This document shows, piece by piece, positions 46,618 to 59,761 of a DNA stretch of 64,000 bases. Made by a program: the position numbers and the translations under genes. The notes below the pieces were generated by a model, which had not been told where the DNA came from, ran no database searches, and saw only the letters and a list, made by a program, of their open reading frames with translations. The stretch's first letter is position 1; each line of letters opens with the position of its first letter. The DNA lies in the NCBI GenBank assembly GCA_964036665.1, contig OZ038532.1:16820537-16884536 (forward strand). The letters are read 5' to 3'. The DNA comes from Gordius sp. MW1. Lineage: Eukaryota; Nematomorpha; Gordioida; Gordea; Gordiidae.

Positions 46618-48075
46618 AGAAAATAACAGTTTCTAACCCTAAAAATCTTAAACATGACAATAACATTTTGGTAAATATTACAAATTTAAAAATAACTTAG
46701 TTTCTATTCCTAAAAATATATATAAACATGACATTTTGGTATGTATTACAAATCTTAAGCTTAAATACTTATATTGTACACATTTTGTGAAATTTGAAAA
46801 TAACATAGTTTCTAATCCTAGAAAATAAACATGACAATTTGGTATGTATTACAAATCTTAAACTTAAATACTTATACTATAAACATTTTGGGAAATTTGA
46901 AAATAACTTAGTTTTTAACCCTAAAAATCTATAGAAACATGACATTTTGGTATGTATTACCAATTTTTAGCTTATATACTTATACTGTACACATTTTGAG
47001 AAATTTGAAAATAACTTAGTTTCTAATCCTAAAATATAAACATGACATTTTGGCATGTATTACAAATCTTAAACTTAAATACTTAAACTGTACACATTTT
47101 GGGAAATTTGAAAATAACTTAGTTGCTAATCCTAAAAAATAAACATGACATTTTGGTATGTATTTCAAATCTTAAACTTAAATACTTAAACTGTACACAT
47201 TTTGGGAAATATGAAATTAACTTAGTTTCTAATCTTAAAAATCTATATAAACATGACATTTTGGTATGTATTACAAATCTTAAACTTAAATACTTATACT
47301 GTACACATTTTGGGAAATTTGAAAATAACTTAGTTGCTAATCCTAAAAAATAAACATGACATTTTGGTATGTATTACAAATCTTAAACTTAAATACTTAC
47401 ACTGTACACGTTTTGGGAAGTTTGAAAAAAACTTAGTTTCTAATCCTAAAAAATAAACATGACATTTTGGTATGTATTACAAATCTTAAACTAAAATACT
47501 TACACTGTACACATTTTGGGAAATATGAAAATAACTTAGTTTATAATCCTAAAAATTTATATAAACATGACATTTTGGGCATGTATTACAAATCTTAAAC
47601 TTAAATACTTACACTCTACACATTTGGGGATTTTGAAAATAACTTAGTTTTTAATCCTAAAAATCTATATAAACATATCATTTTTGTATGTATTACCAAT
47701 TTTTAACTTATATGCTTATACTGTACACATTTTGAGAAATTTGAAACTAACTTAGTTTCTAATCCTAAAATACAAACATGACATTTTGATATGTATTACA
47801 AATCTTAAACTTAAATACTTATACTGTACACATTTTGGGAAATTTGAAAATAACTTAGTTTCTAATCCTAGAAAATAAACATGACATTTTGGTATGTATT
47901 ACAAATCTTATACTTAAATATTTATACTGTACACATTTAGGGAAAAATAACTTAGTTTCTAATCTTAAAAAATAAACATGACATTTTGGTAGGTATTACA
48001 AATCTTTAACTTAAATACTTAAACTGTACACATTTTTGAAATTTTAAAATAACTTAGTTTCTAATCCTAAAAATC
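46618..48075. repeat. ~103-bp AT-rich satellite, about 14 units
   Basis: Unit core: AACATGACATTTTGGTATG, TATTACAAATCTTAAACTTA, TACTGTACACATTTTGGGAA, AAATAACTTAGTTTCTAATC. It continues into both units of the tandem duplication, and reverse copies lie at 38545-38790. Confidence 0.92.
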
Positions 48076-48649
48076 TATTATCGTGTCCGGAGATACGAGT
48101 ACGATAAGAGGATAATATCTCCCCCCCCCATGTTCATTTATACAAAGGGACGCCGACGTTACACGTATCTCCCTTTCTGATTAATTTCAGTACGCGTGTT
48201 GATTCCCCCCCCCCCCAACGCGCATATACGACACGTATATGATAATACGCGAGAATGTAGTCTACGACACCAACTGCCTTTCCTGGCCATGCTATTTAAT
48301 GTGTAGTTGTAGTACATAAAACTTTATTCCTTTACATTTAATTTCTAGTACGTTTTCCCCCCCCCCTGACGCGCTTATACGTTTGTGTTATTTATTTCTC
48401 CCCATATATGATTGTTTATCAACATGAATACGGATGAGTGATTTTGATATACGCGTGTCATCGTATGGATAATATTGATATCGTTCATTAATATAATTTT
48501 CCTGGTTTTATAATTAACTAGATGAACCCGGCAAACGTTGTTTTGCCATTTACCAGGGTGTATTAAATTATGTTGGAATTTTAGGGCATATATGATCATA
48601 AAGCGGTTATTGAAGTAAAAATAAAGGTTGATGTCTATATGTTCTACTT

Positions 48650-51600
48650 CTATTGTTCTATTTCCGTATACAGTGCAACGCCTACGAATACAACATAACG
48701 CAATAATAAATCAAAAAAGTAAACATTTAAAAATGATACCACAGAACATACCGCACTAATAATATATTGGCAAGACAGGTGATCATCGCAATGCGAGAGG
48801 ATATACGACATTTTTAGTTTTTCCATCAGGTGCGAAAATGAACAGATTTCTCGGTGTGCCAACTCTGGAGCAAAACATATAATTGACCATGTGAAAAACA
48901 TGGTTTTTCTAAATTCAATCCAGCAACGCTTAGTGATTGTCCGAGCTTTATTGATTGTAATTGCAAAAGCTAAGCGCACAGGAAACTGTAGGCGCTTGAA
49001 TTCGAAGGGCAAATCGGTTGGAAGCATTGGAATGCGCGGAATCAGTACATCTTCTTCTTTACTTTTGCCGCTGATGATTGTCGCTTCAATGACGTTTGGC
49101 AGTAGTTGTTTTACCGCAAGTCTAGTTCCGTTACACAGCTAAGGTTGATTTAAATTGCGAAGGATCATTATAGGTGAACCAATTTTCAGAGTCTATTTGT
49201 GAGGTGGCATTCCCGATGGTTCTAATGAATTTAGAAATTCAGTTGGATAATTCACCGCCTGATCTGCATCGATAACTGTGTCAACAGATGTGTAAGTAAA
49301 TGGTTCACCGGGAATGTTCAATAAAATGCGATTATTTATTTTGTTCACGTCGTCATTCTTCGGAGCCAAGATAGCCCGTTCACAAAGCCAGTCGTGATTT
49401 GTAAAGTTAATTACAATTTCCGGGAACACCATATTTACGACATCTTCAATTGATGACTGTATTTTGCAAAAGTGCGATGGAAATGATATTTCGTGCGTTG
49501 AGGGTTCAATTGGAAATTTACCGTTTCCCAAGTCCAACAGTTGGTTAGCAAATGGTTGCGCCGAATCATCTTGAATTAAATGAACACGCATGTTGGTGGT
49601 TAGCGTGAATATCTTCACACTTCTCCAAAGATATGACGCTTTCAGGCAAGCATTGAGCTCATCTGAGGGTGTTGACTTTGGGACTGGCAAGGATTGACGG
49701 AAGTCACCGGCTAGCAGCAAGAGCTCCTCCCATAGGACGTGCAATCTGTCTCAAATCTCGGAGTGTACCATCCAGCGCCTCGAGTGCTTTTTTATGTGCC
49801 ATCGTACATTCATCCCAAATGATGATTGTGCATGTCTTTAGTACCGTGGCAATACCCGAGTTTCTGCTGATGTTGCAAGTAAGAGTTTCATTTATATTTA
49901 GATTCAATGGGAGTTTGAAAGTTGAATGCGCTGTGCGGCCTCCATCGAGTAACGTGGCTGCTATGCCCGATGACGCGACAGCGAGAGCTATCTTATCATT
50001 TCTCCGAATTTCAGCCAATATCAGATTAAGAAGAAATGTTTTTCTGGTTCCTCCTGGCGCATTTAGGAAAAGTAGGCCTCCGTTACCGTTTGTGACGTAT
50101 TTCATGACGGTGGTATAGGCATATTTTTGGTCAGCGACTAAGAGTATATCCTGAGCGTTAACAAACAATTGTAGCTGAGCCACGTCGTAATGTTTTTCAC
50201 GCCATAAGTCACTGTCGTGATCATTGCTTCTATCACGTCTAGGTGCAGACAATTCGAGCTGACATAACATTTTATTGTTTATGGATAGACATATGTCCTC
50301 AAGTAATATAAGAGCTCGATTAAAGATGTCCTCGGAAAATGGTATCTCCATATCCGGATGCACTCTACGTACTCGTAAAAGGATATCTTCACTGAGGCTT
50401 TCTTTGTGTGTATCCCAAAGATCTTTTGGATTAGATGGTGCGCAAGTTGTCAAAAAGATCGCAAATAAAGTGCGTATTTGGTGCTGGAGACGTATGAGCG
50501 ATGCTTCCTCTAATGTCGTATTCCAATGTCGGTCATTTTCAAGCAAACGAAGTTTGAGACATGCTTGTCTATATGTGTCACACACGTCACCATAGATGGT
50601 TCTAATGGATTGAAATGATGTTGGTCCTTTGACATTGTGGAGCAACATTCTTAAAAAATAACATTCGGCGTTATTATGATGAACAGTATACATTCGACCC
50701 AAAGCATCAGACATACGTACGCTTGAATTTCCAGGAACTATCGTGCCCTGTTTTCTTCTTTGAAACACATTTTTTGATAAGTTCCAAGTGTAATAATTTG
50801 GGATTTCGTGGTAGAGCAAAGTTTTTGCGAAAACATTATTTTGGAACAACAGGAAAAAAGCTGTCAGTGTTGTATTAGGTGGTTGCGCCGCTCTTTGTAC
50901 AGCGTTCTCTTCCGTGAAGTAGACACGTTGGCCATTTTCCAAGTGAACGGCGAGATGTACAACAGTTGGATAGCGTTCGTGAATAGGGAACCCGAGAATG
51001 CGCCAGACAGCTTCATTAGTGCTGATATAACGTCCCATTTGAAATTGTGTGATTTCATCGGCTTGCGTATTAGTAAGTCCAAAAACTGCCATATCACTTG
51101 CCTTTGGTGACGTATTTGCAGATGTATTTTATAGATTTCACTGAATTGCAATACTCCACGTTTATGTGGGCCTTGAACATTTTTGAAAGCAACGGAGTGT
51201 AAGGGACGATCCATCTATTGTCGATTTCTACGGGAACAGTTTTCACTTTGATGGTGAATCTATGACCTCCATCGTTTGGATTACGGCGTCTATACCGCGG
51301 ACAGCCGTCGCCACCAGTTTTAGTTTCTAGGCTCATTTCTCTGGGATATTTTTTGGTGCATTTTCCGTCTTTCATACATGGTGAATCTCTATTCATTGCG
51401 ACTGATGATTTCAAATAGTAGCGGATCTTCTTGTGGATCGGGGTTCAGCCGATATAATATTATCAATATGAGTAGGAAATATTTTGTCCTTCAGCCAAAT
51501 TAGGATGTGAGCGTGTGGTAAGCCTCTTTTTTGCCATTCTATGGAATATAGCCAGCGGATAGTTTCTCCGTAAATGTGATCTTTGGTGATGACATCGATG

Positions 51601-53655
51601 AGGCGCGTTAGTTTTTGCCTAAAAACTCTGGCGGTGAGATCATGTCGAATGATGCTTGGCCTGCCAAGAGCAACTAAGTGATCTCAGTCCAAGCCGGATT
51701 GCAGGTAAAGGTAATGAAAAGATCTGGACATCCGTATTTGCGCACATATGTCATCGCATCTTGTGTATATTCATGCATGTGTCTAGGACTGCCGGTATAC
51801 GTAGCTGGAAGTATGACCATTTGTCCAACATTGCTTGCGTGACCATCATGTTCGACAAGTGAATATAATTTTCGGCACGGAGTAACCTCTGATTAAGACG
51901 GATGAAAAGGCGTTCGCTCTCGATTTTTGCATACATATCGACAATGTATTGATGGAATAGGTGTCGGCACTTCAAGATGTGGTTGTATTGCTGAGCTCTA
52001 ATCATTATACGATATGCATAATAATCCATAGAAGACACCTGTAAGAGAAAGAAATTTAGTAGATTAAGATCACATATTATCATTTTCGCTAGAACATCGT
52101 ATAACAAAGAGTATAACATTCACCTTTTTTGTTGTCGCGGCCCCTGAATCAGGATTAATTTGCATCACATTAAAGTGTTATCCGTCTTCTCCTTGCCAAA
52201 ATAATATAGGATATTGAAGGGCATCATATGATCTGTGTGTTGCATCAACACTTTGCAGATTTCATCCCTTCTGGAGATAATGATATCTCGACGATCAAAT
52301 TCTATTCCGACCATTACGATTGCCACTTCATCGATTGTTGGTGCATTAAAGCGTCTTTCATGCGCGCCTGATGGTGTTCTATCTGCTTTGATTACGATTT
52401 TATAATCATCCGTTGGCATTCGCTCTAATGCGATTTTGAATAATTTAATTAAATGATTTTTGTTGTGGAATAAATGTTGCAAGTCAATGATGATTTCACG
52501 TTTGACTCCTGCATGAATCCCACAACGTCGATCAGCCTCCATATCGCCCATGAAATAAATTTGCAGAAACCTTTGATCGATATCTGATAATGGTAGAAGA
52601 GAACCGATTTGATGGTAAATTTGTCCTTGCACTTTAAATGTGGGCATGTAACCTTCATCATTCAAAATTTTCGTTGCTCCGAACGATGTCATTTGGAAGC
52701 ATGCGTTGTACTTGCGAAGTGTTGGAAAAAGTGTTTAGCCAATGTATTAGTTCCAGATACATAAGATAAGAGCGGTTCAGGTGGATCACCCAGAGGTGGC
52801 AAATTGATTTTGCCATTCGAACAACACATTCCAGGATTTTATTCAGGGAACCGCAAAGCACGACAATGCAAACACATCGTATCCATTTGACCAATCATGA
52901 CATTGGGGTGCATGCTGTAATCAAACGCCATATCATAATGAAACGCTGCTAATCTCAAACTGGCTCGCGAACTATGTTGAGCGTCTAGATCGTGATCGCA
53001 TATTGTTTAGTCTTTCGATTCGCTCTTCAGCTGATTCTATGGCTCGTGAAGTTGTGGCTCGTGAGCGTTTAGTGGCTAGTCTTTCGATTCGCTCATCAGC
53101 TGATTCGGTAGCACGTGAAGTTGTGGCTCTTAATCGCATATTGTCTAGTCTTTCGATTCGCTTATCAGCTGATTTGGTAGCACGTGAAGTTTTGGCTCGT
53201 GAGCGTTTAGTGGCTAGTCTTTCGATTCGATCATCAGCTGATTCGGTAGCACGTGAAGTTGTGGCTCGTAATCGCATATTGTCTAGTCTTTCGATTCGCT
53301 TATCAGCTGATTCGGTAGCACGTGAAGTTATGGCTCGTGAGCGTTTAGTGGCTAGTCTTTCGATTCGCTCATCAGCTGATTCGGTAGCACGTGAAGTTGT
53401 GGCTCGTGATCGCATATTGTTTAGTCTTTCGATTCGCTCTTCAGCTGATTCGTTAGCTCGTTAAGTTGTGGCTTGTGAGCGTTTAGTGGCTAGTCTGTCG
53501 TTTCGCTCTTTCGATGTCTCAGTTTCTATTGTAGTTAAATTTCTCTCGCGATTATCGCGCAATCGTTCTTCACGATGTTGAGGAGTTTCAGCTGCTCTCC
53601 TTGTTTTATCTGTTTTTGATTTAGGTAATATTCTGCCGAATGATTTTTTTCGCAT
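48650..53655 (-). pseudogene. Helitron Rep/helicase gene, degraded
   Basis: In gene order on the minus strand: basic N-terminus (53655-53461, ended by a TAA); a region of ~23-residue repeats (53415-52980); a Cys finger near 52910-52810 (DTMCLHC.. then MCC); the Helitron-like N domain (52692-52165); an 85-nt GT-AG intron at 52123-52039; the Rep part with PHAHIL (HUH histidines, codons at 51507-51515) and KYICKYVTKG (catalytic Tyr region, about 51095-51130); then a Pif1-type helicase (51092-49704) with Walker A GGTRKTF, Arg replacing the second Gly (codon 50043-50045), and Walker B IIWDEC. A frameshift near 49730 leads to 49744-49193 (LAGDFRQSLPVP, TTNMRVH), and a C-terminal piece lies at 49027-48650. 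Many stops and shifts: non-functional. It would nick and replicate the element by rolling circle. Confidence 0.88.
52980..53460 (-). repeat. 69-bp coding repeats in the Helitron N-terminus
   Basis: About seven units of ~69 bp, alternating in two types (138-bp period). They encode ATTSRATESADERIERLATK-like heptad-rich sequence, probably a charged coiled coil. The unit number is likely variable. Mirror frames on the plus strand are by-products. Confidence 0.85.
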
Positions 53656-53666
53656 GCCGGAGTGTC

Positions 53667-54480
53667 AAGAATGAAGTGTGAAATTTTGAACCAAATCGGT
53701 CTGGTAGATTTCCAAAATTGTTGGCGGCTCCGATTATTTGTAGATTGTCGGGATGGAAAAAAAGGCTCCGATTATTTGTAGATTATCGGGATGGAAAATT
53801 TTTTTTTGTATTCCGGAGTGTCAGGAATGAAGTGTGAAATTTTGAACCAAATCGGTCTGGTAGATCTTCAAAAGTGGTAGCGGCTCCGATTTTTTGTAGA
53901 TTGTCTTTTATCTGTTTTTTTGTATTCCGGAGTGTCAGAAATGAAATGTGAAATTTTGAACCAAATCGGTCTGGTAGATTTTTAAAATTGTTAGCGGCTC
54001 CGATTATTTGTAGATTGTTGGGATGGAAAAAAAGGCTCCGATTATTTGTAGATTATCGGGATGGAAAAAATTTTTTTTTGCATTCCGGAGTGTCAGGAAT
54101 GAAGTGTGAAATTTAGAACCAAATCTGTCTGGTAGATTTCCAAAATTGTTAGCGGCTCCGATTATTTTTAGATTATCGGGATGGGGGAAAAGGCTCCAAT
54201 TATTTGTAGATTATCGGGATGGAAAAAAATTTACCTTTAAAACAATTCTGATTATATATATTGTTTCTGAATAAAAATAAACGTCTTATATTATTAAATT
54301 TGTTTGTTGTCACAATAACGTCATATGACGTCTTTATTAAATGCCAAAACTTATAAAACAAAAAAAACTTGACCTCTCGAAAACTACTGGACCGATTAGG
54401 CTCGAACAAACCTTAAAACATATTCGGGGGTGTGGGGAATAAACTGTGAAATTTTGAGCCATATCGGTCTGGTAGTTTTA
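53667..54480 (-). repeat. Amplified 5' non-coding module of the Helitron
   Basis: Three to four ~160-bp units with ATTCCGGAGTGTCAGGAATGA, TTTTGAACCAAATCGGTCTG, GCGGCTCCGATTATTTGTAG and ATTATCGGGATGG. A diverged relative at 54420-54480 lies next to the Helitron 5' end, suggesting the array grew from the terminal module. Confidence 0.75.
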
Positions 54481-54776
54481 CAAAATTGGTGGCGGCATAC
54501 ACACATACACACATAGTTTCATTTTTATATAAGATAAACTAGATAAATCTATCATGTAAGGTGTAGCAAAAATTAAGTATACCCTTATCGGGAAAAGGCT
54601 TTAAGCCCGGCCATCTCCCAATAACTTTCCTTATTTATTGCAATAGATGCCTGATGATTCCTCTCCTTTCCCTTCTAAACCTCTTTATTTAATTCAAACA
54701 TGACATTTTGCTATATATTACAAATCTTAAACTTAACTTATTATAAATAAGTAAATGAATTACGGGTTTTTCGATG

Positions 54777-55194
54777 ATAATCAGAATATAATAATAACCC
54801 CTTTCAGGAGTGCCGCAATTAACTTAAAAGTTTACCCTAATTAGCGCCATCTATAGGCGATTTTAATTAGAGACTAATTTGAACTATATATATCCCTATC
54901 TTTTTTAGTGACTTCGAAATGATAACAGACATAACGTTTTCGCTCTTATTAGAGCTCATCAGTACATACTGATGAGCTCTAAATAAGAGCGAAAACCTAT
55001 GGCATACTGATGAGCTCTAATAAGAGCGAAAACGTTATATGTCTGTTATCATTTTCGAAGTCACATGCTAAAAAAGATAGGGATATATATAGTTAAAATT
55101 AATCTCTAATTAAAATCGCCTATAGATGGCGCTAATTAGGGTAAACTTTGATTGCGGCACTTTTGAAAGGGGTTATTATTATCTCCTGATTAAA
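54777..55194. repeat. ~420-bp palindromic MITE, copy 1
   Basis: A long inverted repeat from TAATCAGAATATAATAATAA to its complement ending CTGATTA. Arm landmarks: ACCCCTTTCAGGAGTGCCGC, TTACCCTAATTAGCGCCATC, CGAAATGATAACAGACATAA, AGAGCTCATCAGTA. It can form a cruciform. It is part of the duplicated block. Confidence 0.8.
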
Positions 55195-55939
55195 CTTAAC
55201 TACTTTCACTGTACACATATTGGGAAATTTGAAAATAACTTAGTTTCTAAGCCTAAAAATCTATATAAGCATGACTATCATATGTATGTATCACAAATCT
55301 CAAACTTAATACTTATACTCTACACATTTGGGGATTTTGAAAATAACTTAGTTTTTAATCCTAAAAATCTATATAACATATCATTTTTGTATGTATTACC
55401 AATTTTTAACTTATATGCTTATACTGTACACATTTTGAGAAATTTGAAACTAACTTAGTTTCTAATCCTAAAATACAAACATGACATTTTGATATGTATT
55501 ACAAATCTTAAACTTAAATACTTATACTGTACACATTTTGGGAAATTTGAAAATAACTTAGTTTCTAATCCTAGAAAATAAACATGACATTTTGGTATGT
55601 ATTACAAATCTTAAACTTAAATACTTATACTGTACACATTTTGGGAAATTTAAAAATAACTTAGTTTCTAATCTTAAAAAATAAACATGACATTTTGGTA
55701 TGTATTACAAATCTTTAACTTAAATACTTTAACTGTACACATTTTGGGAAATTTGAAAATAACTTAGTTTCTAATCCTAAAAATCTATTATCGTATCCGG
55801 AGATACGAGTAGGATACGAGGATAATATCCCCCCCCATGTTCATTTATACAAAGAGACGTCGACGTTACACGTATCTCCCTTTCTAATTAATTTCAGTAC
55901 GCGTGTTGATTCCCCCCCCCCAACGCGCATATACGACAC

Positions 55940-58900
55940 TAGTGTTGTAAAAACGGCTGGCTGGTTTTTCCCAGCGTATTGCTAAGCGTAGTTGTTGGCG
56001 TTTTTTTTTCACCCAACCTTTTCAGTGTTAGGTGAATTTTCTTGGGAGGGCTTTGGCGTTTGGCGTTTTCGTAAAAAACACCCAAAGCGTTTTGGGTGTT
56101 TTTTTTGGGGGCACCTTTGGCGTTTAGGTTTGGGTGTATTAAAGAGCTAAAGGGTTTGGGTGGATAATATTATTAACCTTTTGGTTTGGTTTTGGTCGTT
56201 TTGGGTTGGGCATGCAAATATATCAATTTGTTTATATTGTTCATCATATTTGTGTATTTAGATTTAGGTAATGAACTTTTAATTTAAGAAAATAAAAATA
56301 AATGTATCATGACGTCACAATCTAGTAAATTCAGTAAATTATAATTAATTATTATGCATTATAGAAGTAGGTAGTGAATTAATATGTTTTATTTATAAAA
56401 AAAAATTTGTGAAGATTTGCCCCCCCCCCTTTTTTTTACCCACTTTCTGATGCGGGGGAGAGGGGGTGTTTTGCCCCCCCCCCCTAATTTTTTACCCTCT
56501 TTCTGATGCGGGGGAAAGGGGGGTGTTTTGCCCCCCCCCCCCCCAATTTTTTACCCTCTTTCTGATGTGGAAGAAAGGGGGGGCCCTGGGGGGTGTTTTG
56601 CCCCCCCCCCTAATTTTTTACCCTCTTTCTGATGTGGGGGAGAGGGGGGCAGGGGGGTGTTTTGCCCCCCCCCTAATTTTTTACCCTCTTTCTGATGTGG
56701 GGGAGAGGGGGGGCATAGGGGGTGTTTTGCCCCACCCCCCAATTTATTACCCTCTTTCTGGTCGGGGGGAGAGGGGGGGGCGGGGGTGTTTTGCCCCCCC
56801 CCCCAATTTTTTACCCTCTTTCTGATGCGAGGGAGAGGGGGGCAGGGGGTGTTTTGCCCCCCCCCCCCCTAATTTTTTATCCTCTTTCTAATGCGGGGGA
56901 GGGGGGGGGGCATGGGGGGTGTTTTGCCCCCCTTCCTAGTTTTTTACTCTCTTTTTAATGCGGGGGAGAGGGCGGCATGGGGGGGTGTTTTGCCCCCCCC
57001 CCCCCCCCCCAATTTTTTACCCTCTTTCTGATCCGGGGGAGAGGGGGGGGGGGCATGTTTTTTACCCTCTTTCTGATGCGAGGGAGAGGGGGGGGGGCAA
57101 AGGGTGTTTTGCCCCCCCCCCCCCACTTTTTTACCCTCTTTCTGATGCGAGGGAGAGGGGGGGCAGGGGGGTGTTTTGCCCCCCCCCCCCACCTAATTTT
57201 TTACCCTTTTTCTGATGTGGGGGAGAGGGGGGGGATGAATTGTCCCTCTTCTTATTTTTTACTCTCTTTCTCACCCGGGGGGGGGACCGGAAAGCCCTTT
57301 TTAACCCTTTTAAAATATTTTTGTGAATTTTTGCGGTCACGGTGATGACAAATGTCATAATCAACATTTTCTATTGAAATTAATATTTTTTTTGAAAATA
57401 GACTTATTATATTTATGTTCTACTATTATAAAAAATATTTTTGGGAAGATTTGCGGTCACAGTGGTGACAAATGTCTTAATCAACATTTTCTATTGAAAT
57501 TTATATTTTTTTTTTGAAAATTGACTTATTATATGACAAAGATTTTCTAATATTCGAAAATATATTTTTGAAGATTTGCGGTCAACAATTGTCTCAATAT
57601 ACCATATCAATTAAAGTAAATTTTTAATTTAACATTATTTAAGAATAAGCTGTATTATTAAATATAATATTAATATGAAATTTTACCAATTTAAAAAAAT
57701 TTGCCATCTAAGTAAGTTTTACTATTTAAGTTATCTGGGCATTTAATTAAAATACTTAAGGTATTTCCAAAAAGCATATCATGCTATTAATTACTATGCT
57801 TTCACAAGACACCAACACTCTACGTCCTGTTGACTTAGACCTCGCGTTTACAATGCTTATAAGGATCATAAAAAAATAGGACTTTTCGGAGTAACAAAAA
57901 TGAGTTAAGCATCTTAATTTAAATTATTGCTTATTATTTAATAAGAAACTTAATTTTCTAATTGCTTATGACTTAATTAGTAGTTGACATAATAAAAAAA
58001 GTTTAATTTTCATTAATTTTATTTATAATAATATGATTCGCAACTTCTACATACCTTGATATGTTACGTTAAAAAAGAAATGAATGTAAAATGATGTAAT
58101 AAAGAGCCTAGCCAGCCCACGCCACACCATGCCTTGTTGTGCCATGATTGTTTTATATATTTAGTTTAGTACTTAACTTAAATCTGATAGGTTGCGCATG
58201 CATTGCAACGAGAGAAGAAAGAGAGAGGGTGGATTAGTACATGAACATATACATGCTACATGGGAGTGGTGATTTGCCGAGTCGCGCGGGATGCCGTTCT
58301 CTCATATTGAAAATATAGTTTAAATATAAAATAAAAGGGATATTATATAATTAATAAGTCTTTATCTTTTACAAGAGGCGAGGAATTCAAAATATATTTA
58401 AATTAAATTTTGTGATTAAAATTGCTATTGCCGGGAATATTTAGATGGGGGTCTGTTAGCTGTCATTAATTTAGAATGAATTAAAATATTAATTTTTAAT
58501 TGAAGGATTGAATTCAAAATCTGCTCTCGAATGGCCAGATAAGTCTCACTTTATAATCGTTTTCTATTTTTTGAAAACACCCCACCTGCACCCCTCTCCC
58601 CCGCATCAGAAAGAGGGTAAAAAATTAGGGGGGGGGGCAAAACTACCCCCATGCCCCCCCCCCTCCCCCGCATTAGAAAGAGTGTAAAAAATTAGGGGGG
58701 GGGAACAAAACAACCCCTGCCCCCCTTCTCCCTCGCATCAGAAAGAGGGTAAAAAATTGGGGGGGGGGGGGGCAAAACACCCCCCATGCCCCCCCCCTCT
58801 CCCCCGCATTAGAAAGAGGGTAAAAAGGGGGGGGGGCAAAACACCCCCCATGCCCCCCTCTCCCCCGCATTAAAAAGAGGGTAAAAAACTAGGGGGGGGC

Positions 58901-59761
58901 AAAACACCCCCTGCCCCCCTCTCCCTCGCATCAGAAAGAGGGTAAAAAATTGGGGGGGGGGGGCAAAACACCCCCCATGCCCCCCCTCTCCCCCGGACCA
59001 AAAAAGGGTAAAAAATTAGGGGGGGGGGGGGGGCAAAACACCCCCTATGCCCCCCTCTCCCCTACATCAGAAAGAGGGTAAAAAATTAGGGGGGGGGGCA
59101 AAACACCCCCCATGCCTCCCCCCCTCTCCCCCACATCAGAAAGAGGGTAAAAAATTAGGGGGGGGGGGGGCAAAAAACCCCCCTCTCCCCCGCATCAGAA
59201 AGAGGGTAAAAAAATAGGGGGGGGGGGGCAAACACCCACCTGCCCGCCGTTCCTCCCCAGGTGAGAAAGAGTGTAAAAAATAGGGGGGGGGGCAAATCTT
59301 CACAAATTTTTTTTTATAAATAAAACATATTAATTCACTACCTACTTCTATAATGCATAATAATTAATTATAATTTACTGAATTTACTAGATTGTGACGT
59401 CATGATACATTTATTTTTATTTTCTTAAATTAAAAGTTCATTACCTAAATCTAAATACACAAATATGATGAACAATATAAACAAATTGATATATTTGCAT
59501 GCCCAACCCAAAACGACCAGAACCAAACCAAAAGGTTAATAATATTATCCACCCAAACCCTTTAGCTCTTTAATACACCCAAACCTAAACGCCAAAGGTG
59601 CCCCCAAAAAAAACACCCAAAACGCTTTGGGTGTTTTTTACGAAAACGCCAAACGCCAAAGCCCTCCCAAGAAAATTCACCTAACACTGAAAAGGTTGGG
59701 TGAAAAAAAACGCCAACGCTTGCAGGCAACCAATAGAAACCCTTGGTTTTTTACAACACTA
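55940..59761. mobile_element. hAT-type foldback element, copy 2
   Basis: 3822 bp, same TAGTGTTGTAAAAACGGCT ends, with the 8-bp target duplication TACGACAC at 55932-55939 and 59762-59769. Arms: outer ~470 bp, minisatellite 56418-57230 and 58590-59300, core 57235-58590. It is shorter than copy 1 because both arrays hold fewer units, while the outer arms and core are nearly identical to copy 1. Confidence 0.92.

Larger units (their letters stand above)
48518..54534 (-). mobile_element. Helitron, complete ends
   Basis: 6017 bp on the minus strand. The 5' end TCTTATATAAAAATGAAACT follows an A. The 3' end carries a hairpin (GGCAAA-ACAACG-TTTGCC), then GGGTTCATCTAG, and is followed by T. Insertion is between A and T without target duplication, as expected for Helitrons. 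The uninterrupted target is present in the sister duplication unit at about 60055-60070, which fixes both ends to the base. The internal gene is broken (see 48650-53655). Confidence 0.92.
47600..55310. repeat. Tandem duplication, unit 1 (hosts the Helitron)
   Basis: 47600-48517 plus 54535-55310 match 55311-55939 plus 59770-60940 in order and orientation. They share the satellite end, a TATC(G)TG/ATCCGGAGATACGAG segment, C-run interruptions, CCTTTCCTGGCCATGC, the palindromic MITE and then satellite again. Removing the Helitron leaves about 1.7 kb. The junction of the two units falls inside satellite DNA at about 55310. Confidence 0.85.

Noticed and set aside
46618-48075. Regular ~103-bp repeats resembling a CRISPR array
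   Set aside because: There are no distinct spacers; whole units are repeated, which is satellite structure, and the genome is eukaryotic.
53003-53464. 153-codon plus-strand frame of Ser/Arg-rich repeats
   Set aside because: Antisense shadow of the repeated coiled-coil part of the Helitron gene.
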